A DNA stretch of 64,000 nucleotides. Origin: Polaribacter dokdonensis. GTDB taxonomy: Bacteria > Bacteroidota > Bacteroidia > Flavobacteriales > Flavobacteriaceae. Positions within the stretch are counted from its first letter, which is position 1, and every line of letters starts with the position of its first letter. This document shows, in pieces, positions 50,943 to 59,522 of the stretch. Both the position numbers and the translations under genes were made by a program. The notes beneath the pieces were generated by a model. It saw nothing but the letters and a program-made list of their open reading frames with translations, was not told the origin of the DNA and ran no database searches. Location of the stretch: positions 2,749,501 through 2,813,500 of the forward strand of contig NZ_CP101505.1 of NCBI RefSeq assembly GCF_024362345.1. Reading direction: 5' to 3'.

Positions 50943-51945
50943 GCATACGTTTGTTTGTATTGATGCACATACTTGTGGTAACCCAGTAAGAGTTATTAAA
51001 AACGGTGGCCCTGAATTAACAGGGAAAACTATGAATGAAAAGCGTTTACATTTTTTAAAAGAATACGATTGGATAAGAAAAGGATTGATGTTTGAACCTA
51101 GAGGTCATGATATGATGAGTGGTTCTATTTTGTATCCTGCTCATAACCCAGACAATGATTTTGCCATTTTATTTATAGAAACTTCAGGTTGCTTGCCAAT
51201 GTGTGGTCATGGAACAATTGGAACCATAACTATAGCTGTTGAAGAAGGTTTGATACAACCAAGAGTAGCTGGAAAAATTAAAATGGAAGCTCCTGCTGGT
51301 TTAGTAGAAATTGAATATTCTGAAAAAAATAGTAAAGTAGAATGGGTAAAATTGACTAATGTAAAAAGTTATCTAGCAGCAGAAAACTTAACTGTTGATT
51401 GTCCTGAATTAGGAGAACTTACTTTTGATGTTGCTTATGGTGGTAATTTTTATGCAATTGTAGATCCTCAGAAAAACTTTAGTGGAATTCAAGATTTTAC
51501 TGCAGCAAAAATCATACAGTATTCACAAGTAATCAGAGAAAGAATAAACAAGAAATATCCTAATAAATTTATTCATCCAGAAAACGAATCGATTAAAAAT
51601 GTAACTCATTTATTGTGGACAGGAAATACGATTAATAAAAATTCAGATGGAAGAAATGCTGTTTTTTATGGAGATAAAGCTATCGATAGAAGCCCTTGTG
51701 GAACAGGTACATCAGCAAGATTAGCACAATTACATGCAAAAGGGAAACTAAGAGTTGGGCAAGAATTTATCCACGAAAGTTTTATAGGAAGTACTTTTAT
51801 AGGTAAAGTTGAAAAAGAAACTACAATTGGAAATCAAAAAGCAATTATACCTAGTATAAAAGGTTGGGCAAAGGTTTATGGTCAGAATACCATTACTATA
51901 GATACTGAAGATGATCCTTATGCTTATGGTTTTAGTGTGATTTAG
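50935..51945 (+). CDS. 4-hydroxyproline 2-epimerase (proline racemase family)
   Basis: A 336-aa enzyme. Both catalytic cysteines are kept: the first in CLPMCGHGTIG and the second in DRSPCGTGTSAR. Two Cys indicate an epimerase or racemase; the related trans-3-hydroxyproline dehydratases have another residue at the first site. It converts trans-4-hydroxy-L-proline to cis-4-hydroxy-D-proline, the substrate of the oxidase encoded next. It begins 8 bp inside the peptidase gene and is followed by the oxidase 27 bp later. Confidence 0.93.
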   Translation: MSKHTFVCIDAHTCGNPVRVIKNGGPELTGKTMNEKRLHFLKEYDWIRKGLMFEPRGHDMMSGSILYPAHNPDNDFAILFIETSGCLPMCGHGTIGTITIAVEEGLIQPRVAGKIKMEAPAGLVEIEYSEKNSKVEWVKLTNVKSYLAAENLTVDCPELGELTFDVAYGGNFYAIVDPQKNFSGIQDFTAAKIIQYSQVIRERINKKYPNKFIHPENESIKNVTHLLWTGNTINKNSDGRNAVFYGDKAIDRSPCGTGTSARLAQLHAKGKLRVGQEFIHESFIGSTFIGKVEKETTIGNQKAIIPSIKGWAKVYGQNTITIDTEDDPYAYGFSVI

Positions 51946-51972
51946 TTAATTTTATTTACAGAAATTATTAAT

Positions 51973-53220
51973 ATGAGTAAAAGTGTAATAATTGTTGGAG
52001 GAGGAATTGTAGGTTTATGTTCTGCATATTACTTACAAAAAGAAGGGCATAAGGTAACTGTAATCGATAAATCCGATTTTTCATCAGGGGCATCTTATGT
52101 TAATGCAGGTTATATTACACCTAGTCACATTATCTCTTTAGCTGCTCCAGGAATGATTAATAAAGGTGTTAAATGGATGTTTAATTCATCAAGCCCTTTT
52201 TACGTAAAGCCAAGACTGAATTACGATTTTTTAAAATGGAGTTTAAATTTTAAAAAATCTGCAACCGTTCAGAAAGTACAAAAATCAATTCCTATAATTA
52301 AAGATATAAATATTTTAAGTAGAGAATTGTATCAAGATTTAAAGAATAGCAATGAGTTTGATTTTTTTTATCAACATAAAGGTTTGTTGATGTGTTATCA
52401 AACAGATGAAGCTGGAGAAGAAGAATGGGATACAGGAAAAATAGCAATAAAAGAAGGTTTAAAAGTTGAACATCTATCTAGAGAACAAGTACATAAAATA
52501 GAACCAAATGCAGGTTTAAATATTAAAGGTGCTGTGTATTATCAATCTGATGCACATATGACCCCTAACAATTTTATGCAGCAATTAAAGACCTATTTAC
52601 AAAAGAAAGGGGTTAGTATTTTAGGAAATGAAGAGGTTACAGATATAGTTACTGCAAATAATAAAGTTACATCAATTAAAACTACAAATTTAGATATTAA
52701 ATCAGATGAATTTGTTTTTGCAACTGGAGCTTGGTCTCAAAATTTTGCTAAGAAATTAGGGATTAAAATTCCAATTCAAGCAGGAAAAGGATATAGTATT
52801 AATGTTAAAAAGGAAACCAATATTACATTACCAGCTATTTTAATAGAAGCAAAAGTTGCTGTAACACCAATGGATGGTTTTACAAGATTTGCAGGAACAA
52901 TGGAAATTGGAGGGATTAATCATAAGATTAATAAAAAAAGGGTTGATGCAATTGCAACTGCTGCAGAAAAATACTATTCTAACCTAAAAATTGATTCAAA
53001 AGAAAAAGAAGCAACAAAATGTGGATTACGTCCTCTTTCACCTGATGGATTACCATTTATTGGCAAATCATCTAAATGTAAAAATGTAACTTTTGCAACT
53101 GGACATGCAATGATGGGTTGGAGCTTAGGCCCTGCTACTGGTAAATTGGTTTCTGAAATTATAGGTGATAAAGAATATTCATTGAATATTTATCCTTTTG
53201 CTGTGGATCGTTTTTCTTAA
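51973..53220 (+). CDS. D-hydroxyproline dehydrogenase (DadA-type FAD oxidoreductase)
   Basis: A 415-aa flavoprotein. The FAD-binding IVGGGIVGLCSAYYLQ at the start, FATGAWSQNFAKKLGI in the middle and LRPLSPDGLPFIG with GHAMMGWSLGPATG at the end match DadA-like D-amino acid dehydrogenases. In this operon it should oxidise cis-4-hydroxy-D-proline to 1-pyrroline-4-hydroxy-2-carboxylate, passing electrons to the respiratory chain. It is the last enzyme needed for the route to 2-oxoglutarate. D-amino acid dehydrogenase is the alternative. Confidence 0.88.
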   Translation: MSKSVIIVGGGIVGLCSAYYLQKEGHKVTVIDKSDFSSGASYVNAGYITPSHIISLAAPGMINKGVKWMFNSSSPFYVKPRLNYDFLKWSLNFKKSATVQKVQKSIPIIKDINILSRELYQDLKNSNEFDFFYQHKGLLMCYQTDEAGEEEWDTGKIAIKEGLKVEHLSREQVHKIEPNAGLNIKGAVYYQSDAHMTPNNFMQQLKTYLQKKGVSILGNEEVTDIVTANNKVTSIKTTNLDIKSDEFVFATGAWSQNFAKKLGIKIPIQAGKGYSINVKKETNITLPAILIEAKVAVTPMDGFTRFAGTMEIGGINHKINKKRVDAIATAAEKYYSNLKIDSKEKEATKCGLRPLSPDGLPFIGKSSKCKNVTFATGHAMMGWSLGPATGKLVSEIIGDKEYSLNIYPFAVDRFS

Positions 53221-53230
53221 TTTTGATATA

Positions 53231-53782
53231 ATGTTAAAATCAGACTTAAGAAAAATATACAAACAAAAACGAAACGATTTGACTTTTGAGGAAATTAAAT
53301 GTTTACAAGAAAACATCTATGCTCAAGTTTATGATTTAGATATTTCTGAAATTCAAACTGTGCATCTTTTTCTAACGCTTGTAAAATTTAAAGAGATTGA
53401 TACCAATCCTATTATCAATTATTTTAGAAGTCAAAATAAAAAAATTGTAGTTTCTAAAAGTGATTTTAAAAATAGTTCCTTAACCCATTTTTATTTAGAA
53501 AAAGATACAGAAATAGAATTGAACAAATACGGAATTCCAGAACCCGTAAATGCAGTACAAGTTTCTGAAAGTAATATAGATTTAATTTTTGTGCCACTTT
53601 TAATTTCAGATGAAAGGTATTATAGAGTAGGTTATGGAAAAGGTTTTTACGATCGGTTTTTAGCAAACTGTAGAGAAGATTGCAAAAAAATAGGTTTAAA
53701 TTTCTTTAAACCTATTTTTAAAATTTCTGATGTTAATGAATTTGATATTGCTTTGGATGAAGTGATTTATCCAAAATTATAA
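53231..53782 (+). CDS. 5-formyltetrahydrofolate cyclo-ligase
   Basis: A 183-aa enzyme that converts 5-formyl-THF to methenyl-THF with ATP. The N-terminal KSDLRKIYKQKRNDLT and the late FVPLLISDERYYRVGYGKGF, with FYDRFL, identify it. The start at 53231 is used because it begins the conserved part. An in-frame ATG 11 codons earlier lies in the end of the oxidase gene. It follows that gene by 10 bp and may be read with it by chance. It complements thyA and folA in folate metabolism. Confidence 0.9.
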   Translation: MLKSDLRKIYKQKRNDLTFEEIKCLQENIYAQVYDLDISEIQTVHLFLTLVKFKEIDTNPIINYFRSQNKKIVVSKSDFKNSSLTHFYLEKDTEIELNKYGIPEPVNAVQVSESNIDLIFVPLLISDERYYRVGYGKGFYDRFLANCREDCKKIGLNFFKPIFKISDVNEFDIALDEVIYPKL

Positions 53783-53790
53783 TTATCTTT

Positions 53791-56700
53791 TTAATGACAA
53801 CTACAAGTTGGGGTTGTAAAACTATTAGTTTTTAGATTTACAGGAGTTCCTTGATTATAACCCTCCATTTCAAAGTAGAATTTACTTCTTTTTTTGTTAT
53901 AATTACCAATTTCGTTCATCGTGTTTACATCATATAGACGTCCATTAATCATTGTATAAATTACAGAATTAGAGTTTTTAATATCTTCTAAAGGATTTTT
54001 ATCCATGATAATTAAATCTGCTAATTTGCCTTTTTCTAAAGAACCTATTTCATCAGCAGCACCAATATAATCAGCACCATTAATGGTAGCAGCTTTTAAT
54101 GCTTCATGATTGCTTAATCCTCCTTGTTGTAACATCCATAATTCCCAATGAGCACCTAAGCCTTGTAATTGTCCATGTGCACCTAAATTTACTTTAACAC
54201 CTTCTTTGGCTAAAGCTGTAACTGTTTCAGAAGTTAAAATATGTCCGTTTTTATATTCTTCTTCAGGAACCATAGTTCTGTGTCTAGAACGTGTGTCAAC
54301 CACATATCTAGGAGTATATTTTAATAAGGTCTCATTCTCCCAAACATTATATTTTTGATACCACTCAAACTCACCATTCATTCCTCCATAATTTACAATT
54401 AATGTAGGAGTGTAACCAGTTTTACTGTTTTTCCAAAGAGATAGTACATCTTTATAAACAGGATTAACAGGAATGTTGTGTTCTATACCTGTATGACCAT
54501 CAAAAATCATAGACATATTTGAGTAGAAATTAGATCCACCTTCGGGTACAACATTTACCCCCAATTCTCTTGCAGCTTGCATAATTTGCTGACGTTGTTC
54601 TCTTCTTGGTTGATTATAACTTTTAATAGACTTTGCCCCAAAAGCTTTTGTTCTTGCAATTGCAAAACGAGCATCCTCTAAGTTATTAACCACAGCTTTA
54701 AAATCTCCTTCAGCTCCATATAAAATAAAACCTGTAGAAAACATTCTAGGCCCTACTAATTGACCGCTTTTTTGTAATTCTTCTAAAGTAAAAGCAGCTG
54801 CAGTATGCACAGAAGGATCATGTGAAGTAGTAACACCAAAAGCTAAATTTGCATAGAATTGCCAATGTTTTTGTGTGCTTAAACCGTTTCTAAAAGCACC
54901 AACATGTGCATGAACATCAACAATACCAGGCATAATAGTTTTGCCATTCATTGCATACATTTTAGCATCAGAAGGTATTTTTATACTACTAGTTTTGCCT
55001 ATTTTCTCAATCTTATTATTGTGGATAATAATTGTACCATCTTCAATAACTTCATCTCCATTCATAGTAATAATTCTGGCATTTTTAAATGCTATTCTAC
55101 CTTCAGGAATATCTGAATTAGTTACTAATTTGATTTCGATACTAGATTCTGGGTTTTCAGCTAAATTGGTTTTTGCAAAGGGATCTGTTGAATTGTTTAC
55201 AATAGATTTTTGAATATAATTACCACCTAAAGTCCAAAATATTTTATCGTTTTGAGAAGACCAATGAAGATTTATTCCTGCATTTTTAGATAAGCTTTCT
55301 ACCTTAAAGGATTGTGTGTTATTGTCTAGATTTATTTCACTTCCATTAGTAACAAATGGAGCCATATACAATTTGTGTAAATGTATAAATGCAACCCATT
55401 TATTATCTGGACTTGGCACTAACCTATTTGCCAATTTAGAGGAAAAATGACTACGTTCTTCTTTTCCATTTAAATCAACACTTTTTAGTTTTTTTGTTAA
55501 ACCACCAAAAAATGATCCTCCTGTTTGATACAAAATTCGTTTATCATCAGAGGTAAAAGAAGGAAACTCTCCACCTTTAGTTATTCTCTTAGCATTTGTA
55601 CCATCTGCATTTGCCAAATAAATACCTGTTTTTTTAGTGTAATCATAACCTTGATCTCCATTTCCAGATTCCTTTCTATATGCAATTTTAGAGTTGTCAC
55701 TATTAAAAGCAGGAGTTCTGTAAATTCCTTTTTCATTGGTGATTTTCACCAAATTAGATCCATTTAAATTTACCTTGTAAATAGCTCCTAATTCTTCATC
55801 ATTCCATGTTACAAATAAAACTGATTTACCATCAGAAGAGAAATTTGGTTCAGCTTCGAAATCAGTTAATGTTGTTATTCTTGTAGGCGTTCCATTAGGT
55901 AATGTTTTTTTATAGATGTGACCTAGAGAAGTAAAAACGATGGTTTTTCCATCAGGAGATGTTTTTACATCCTTAATCATTTTAGATGCAAACTCAGGCT
56001 CAAACACTTTACGTTTTACGTGATGAGTTTTTGCCAATTTAATTTTTTCATTAATTTGGAAAGGAATATTAGTAATCTTTTTGGTGTCAATATTAATTCT
56101 ATTGATTTTACCTTCACTCCATATAACAATGTCTTTATTATTAGGCATCCAAGTAAAATGAGGATATACTCCAAAAACAGCCCAAGCTTCACTTTGATCT
56201 TTACTTAAATTCTCATAAATAGGATATTCTTTACCAGTTTCCAGTTCGTGAATGTATAAGACAGATTTTGTTCTAACTCTTTTAACAAAGGCTAATAATT
56301 TACCATCTTTAGAAACTACAGGTCTTGCAGCTCCTCCTGGACCACCTGTTATTTGGTCTATTTCTCCAGTCTCAAAATTGTACCTTTTAATAACATAAAT
56401 CTGTTTGTTTGGATCTTTGTTATATTGAAAAAAACCTCCTGGATACATGTCTTCAGCATAATATAAATATTTTCCATCAGGAGAAATAGATGGGTCATTT
56501 ACATCTTGCTGATCATTTTTTCTTTTCGTTAATCGTAAACCAGTTGAACCAGAAAGTGGATATTGCCACATTTCTCCTGCACCCACAGAACGTTGTGAAG
56601 TATAATGTTTTCTAGCTACTAAACTTTTACCATCTGGAGTCCAAACAGCATTGTTTAAAAGTCTAAATTTTTCTTTCGTAATTGATTTTGCATTTTCTCC

Positions 56701-57066
56701 ATTCGCTGTCATAACCCAAATATTATTTCCACCTTCAGCATCACTGGTAAAAGAAATATATTTTCCATTTGGGCTAAATCTTGGTTGAACTTCATAAGCT
56801 AATCCAGAGCGTAAAACTTCTGCATTTCCTCCAGATATTGGCATTTTATAAATGTTACCTAATAAGTCAAAAACAATGGTTTTTCCATCAGGAGAAACAT
56901 CAAGATTCATCCAAGTACCTTCGTCTGTTTTTAATTGAAATGTTTTATATGACCATTCTTTATGTGGGTTGTTTACATCCCATTTCTTGGATTTTTCTCT
57001 CTCTTTTTGCGCAAAAGTCTGCAAGGAAAGCATCATAAACAGTGCAAGTAAAATTTTTGTATACAT
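53791..57066 (-). CDS. Secreted amidohydrolase with N-terminal TolB-like beta-propeller
   Basis: A 1091-aa protein with a signal peptide (ILLALFMMLSLQTFAQ). Residues from about 40 to 640 are PD40/WD40-type propeller repeats (LDVSPDGKTIVFDLLGNIYK, SPNGKYISFTSDAEG, TSPDGKTIVFTSLGH). From about 680 the metal-dependent amidohydrolase follows, with MPGIVDVHAHVGAF holding the first HxH and GADYIGAADEIGSLEKGKLA near the end. The very C-terminus carries CSCH. Such fusions are common in Bacteroidetes; the substrate is unknown, perhaps a cyclic dipeptide or imide. Confidence 0.88.
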   Translation of the reverse strand: MYTKILLALFMMLSLQTFAQKEREKSKKWDVNNPHKEWSYKTFQLKTDEGTWMNLDVSPDGKTIVFDLLGNIYKMPISGGNAEVLRSGLAYEVQPRFSPNGKYISFTSDAEGGNNIWVMTANGENAKSITKEKFRLLNNAVWTPDGKSLVARKHYTSQRSVGAGEMWQYPLSGSTGLRLTKRKNDQQDVNDPSISPDGKYLYYAEDMYPGGFFQYNKDPNKQIYVIKRYNFETGEIDQITGGPGGAARPVVSKDGKLLAFVKRVRTKSVLYIHELETGKEYPIYENLSKDQSEAWAVFGVYPHFTWMPNNKDIVIWSEGKINRINIDTKKITNIPFQINEKIKLAKTHHVKRKVFEPEFASKMIKDVKTSPDGKTIVFTSLGHIYKKTLPNGTPTRITTLTDFEAEPNFSSDGKSVLFVTWNDEELGAIYKVNLNGSNLVKITNEKGIYRTPAFNSDNSKIAYRKESGNGDQGYDYTKKTGIYLANADGTNAKRITKGGEFPSFTSDDKRILYQTGGSFFGGLTKKLKSVDLNGKEERSHFSSKLANRLVPSPDNKWVAFIHLHKLYMAPFVTNGSEINLDNNTQSFKVESLSKNAGINLHWSSQNDKIFWTLGGNYIQKSIVNNSTDPFAKTNLAENPESSIEIKLVTNSDIPEGRIAFKNARIITMNGDEVIEDGTIIIHNNKIEKIGKTSSIKIPSDAKMYAMNGKTIMPGIVDVHAHVGAFRNGLSTQKHWQFYANLAFGVTTSHDPSVHTAAAFTLEELQKSGQLVGPRMFSTGFILYGAEGDFKAVVNNLEDARFAIARTKAFGAKSIKSYNQPRREQRQQIMQAARELGVNVVPEGGSNFYSNMSMIFDGHTGIEHNIPVNPVYKDVLSLWKNSKTGYTPTLIVNYGGMNGEFEWYQKYNVWENETLLKYTPRYVVDTRSRHRTMVPEEEYKNGHILTSETVTALAKEGVKVNLGAHGQLQGLGAHWELWMLQQGGLSNHEALKAATINGADYIGAADEIGSLEKGKLADLIIMDKNPLEDIKNSNSVIYTMINGRLYDVNTMNEIGNYNKKRSKFYFEMEGYNQGTPVNLKTNSFTTPTCSCH

Positions 57067-57103
57067 ATTGATGTTATTAGTTAGTTTCGTATAAATGTAA
57101 GAT

Positions 57104-57826
57104 TTATATTTTAGATAAATTTTCTAGTTTAAATAGCAAATTAGGGTCAGGACACAATTCTCTCCAAAAATCAATTTCACTTTCTAAGGCAACACCTGGA
57201 AAATCATCTTTATAATCTAATAAAGAAAGCAACACTTGAAAATGTAAATGAGGAACCCAAGACCCATTTTCTTTATAGGTGCCTAGAACACCAATTTTAT
57301 CACCTTTTTTTAATTGATTGCCAACAGTACAATTTTTTATACTTTCTTTAGAAAGATGACCATACAAAGTATAAAATTCTAAATTATCAATTTTATGTTT
57401 TAAAATCATAAAACCACCATATCCTTTAAGAGATTTTTGATGAACAGCACATACTATTTCTCCTTCTAAAAAAGCATGAATTGCAGTACCTTCTGCTAAC
57501 CAAAAGTCTACACCTAAATGTATGTTTCTTTTTGCAGTAGAATTTTCTGCATTGTAAATATCAGATGTATATAAAGAGCGTTTTTCTAAATAGCCACCAG
57601 TAATTATTGTGTCTGTATTTTTTTCTTGAATTTCAGTTAATTTACCTTCAAAAAATACAGGATTATTAAATTCAGCTTCAGTTCTTACAGTGGTATTTTC
57701 TTTACTTAAATCTATATGATAAACCTTAGTTTTGCCTATAGTTGGAAACAAGTCTAAGAGAGAAAACTGGTGTTTTTCTGCCCAGTTTTTAAACTTTTTG
57801 TATTGTAATTTTCTATCCATATTCAA
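57104..57826 (-). CDS. M23-family peptidase domain protein without signal peptide
   Basis: A 240-aa protein with an M23 (LytM/lysostaphin) domain. The zinc ligands are in NIHLGVDFWLAEG (HxxxD) and VPHLHFQVLLS (HxH), with FYTLYGHLSKESI between. The N-terminus (MNMDRKLQYKKFKNWAEKHQ) is charged and lacks a signal peptide. M23 enzymes normally cut peptidoglycan outside the membrane, so its location is puzzling. It is monocistronic and divergent from ade. Confidence 0.84.
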   Translation of the reverse strand: MNMDRKLQYKKFKNWAEKHQFSLLDLFPTIGKTKVYHIDLSKENTTVRTEAEFNNPVFFEGKLTEIQEKNTDTIITGGYLEKRSLYTSDIYNAENSTAKRNIHLGVDFWLAEGTAIHAFLEGEIVCAVHQKSLKGYGGFMILKHKIDNLEFYTLYGHLSKESIKNCTVGNQLKKGDKIGVLGTYKENGSWVPHLHFQVLLSLLDYKDDFPGVALESEIDFWRELCPDPNLLFKLENLSKI

Positions 57827-57875
57827 AAATAGAATTTTCTATTTATATTTTAAATAATCCTCTTTTTATTATTTG

Positions 57876-57883
57876 TAATTTTG
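57876..57883 (+). promoter_or_regulatory. -7 promoter element of ade
   Basis: TAATTTTG matches TAnnTTTG and lies 16 bp before the adenine deaminase ATG. Confidence 0.5.
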
Positions 57884-57899
57884 TGTAAAAGCATTTGTA

Positions 57900-59522
57900 A
57901 TGATAATTCAAGGTATTATAGTAGACATACAAAATCGTACTATTTTTAAAGGAGAAGTAGAGGTTAAAGGTGAAAAAATTGTAGAAATCCGTGAATCTAA
58001 TCATGATATTGAAACATATATTTTACCCGGTTTTGTAGATGCTCATATTCATATTGAAAGTTCTATGTTAGTGCCTTCTGAGTTTGCAAAAATTGCTGTA
58101 ACTCATGGTACAGTTGCTACTGTTTCAGATCCTCATGAAATTGCGAATGTTTTAGGAGTGGCAGGTGTAGATTTTATGATTGAAAACGGAAAAAAAGTTC
58201 CGTTAAAATTTAATTTTGGAGCACCAAGTTGTGTGCCAGCAACTTCTTTTGAAAGTGCAGGAGCCATTATTAACGCTGATGACATCAAAAAAATGATGGA
58301 AAATTCAGACATTAAATATTTGGCAGAAATGATGAACTATCCAGGTGTTTTGTTTGATGATAAGGAAGTTTTAGCTAAAATCCAACACGCAAAAAATAAC
58401 AACAAACCTATTGATGGTCATGCACCAGGTTTAAGAGGTGATGATATTACAAAATATATTGCAGCAGGTATTTCTACAGATCATGAATGTTTTTCTTTTG
58501 ATGAAGCCAAAGAGAAACTAGAAAAAGGAATGAAAGTAATTATTAGAGAAGGTTCTGCTGCCAAAAATTTTGAAGCTCTAATTGATCTTTTACCAGATAA
58601 TTTTGAAAATATGATGTTTTGTTCTGATGATAAACATCCAGATGATTTGTTGTTAGGGCACATTAATCAACTGTGTGAAAGAGCAATTGCAAAGGGAATT
58701 GACGTTTTTAAAGTATTGCAAGCAGCTTGTGTAAATCCTGTAAAACACTATAATTTAGATGTTGGTTTATTACAAAAAGATGATTTTGCTGATTTTATAG
58801 TTGTTGATAACCTAGAAAAATTCAACGTTTTAGAAACCTACATTAATGGTGAATTAGTTGCTAAAAATGGAAACTCGTTTGTAAATGATGTGAGTTTTAA
58901 AGTTTTGAATAATTTTAATACGGATATAAAGAACGTAGAAGATTTTAAATTCGAATCTTCATCAGCAAAAATTAAAGTTATAGAAGCTTTAGATGGAGAG
59001 TTAGTTACCAATAAAATTGAGGCAGATTCTTTAATCAAAAATGGAAATTTAGTTTCGAATATTGAGACTGATATTTTAAAAATGACAGTTGTTAATCGTT
59101 ATAAGAATGCTGAACCATCAATAGCATTTATCAAAAATTTTGGATTAAAAGAAGGCGCAATTGCAAGTTCTGTTGGTCATGATTCTCACAACATCATTGC
59201 AATTGGTGTCTCAGATGAAATGATTTGCAAAGCAGTAAATTTAATCATCGAAAATAGAGGTGGAGTTTGTGCTGTAACATCAACCCAAGAAAAAATAGTG
59301 TCTTTACCAGTTGCAGGAATTATGTCTGATAAACCAGCAAAAGAAATTGGTGCTGCTTATGCATCATTAGATAAAATGGCTAAAGAAATGGGTAGCCAAT
59401 TAAAAGCACCTTATATGAGTTTGTCTTTTATGGCTTTGCTTGTAATACCATCTTTAAAATTATCTGACAAAGGATTATTTGATGGAACAAGTTTTAAGTT
59501 TACATCCTTAGAAGTTAGTTAA
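57900..59522 (+). CDS. ade: Adenine deaminase
   Basis: A 540-aa amidohydrolase that turns adenine into hypoxanthine and ammonia in purine salvage. It has [20 protein letters not shown] with the HxH metal site, [33 protein letters not shown], and [12 protein letters not shown] in the C-terminal domain. The domains and length match the AdeC family. It converges on the FUSC gene, with the two stops abutting. Confidence 0.95.
   Translation: MIIQGIIVDIQNRTIFKGEVEVKGEKIVEIRESNHDIETYILPGFVDAHIHIESSMLVPSEFAKIAVTHGTVATVSDPHEIANVLGVAGVDFMIENGKKVPLKFNFGAPSCVPATSFESAGAIINADDIKKMMENSDIKYLAEMMNYPGVLFDDKEVLAKIQHAKNNNKPIDGHAPGLRGDDITKYIAAGISTDHECFSFDEAKEKLEKGMKVIIREGSAAKNFEALIDLLPDNFENMMFCSDDKHPDDLLLGHINQLCERAIAKGIDVFKVLQAACVNPVKHYNLDVGLLQKDDFADFIVVDNLEKFNVLETYINGELVAKNGNSFVNDVSFKVLNNFNTDIKNVEDFKFESSSAKIKVIEALDGELVTNKIEADSLIKNGNLVSNIETDILKMTVVNRYKNAEPSIAFIKNFGLKEGAIASSVGHDSHNIIAIGVSDEMICKAVNLIIENRGGVCAVTSTQEKIVSLPVAGIMSDKPAKEIGAAYASLDKMAKEMGSQLKAPYMSLSFMALLVIPSLKLSDKGLFDGTSFKFTSLEVS

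Noticed and set aside
53198..53230. Earlier start for the formyltetrahydrofolate cyclo-ligase
   Set aside because: It lies within the end of the upstream oxidase gene and adds residues not found in the family.
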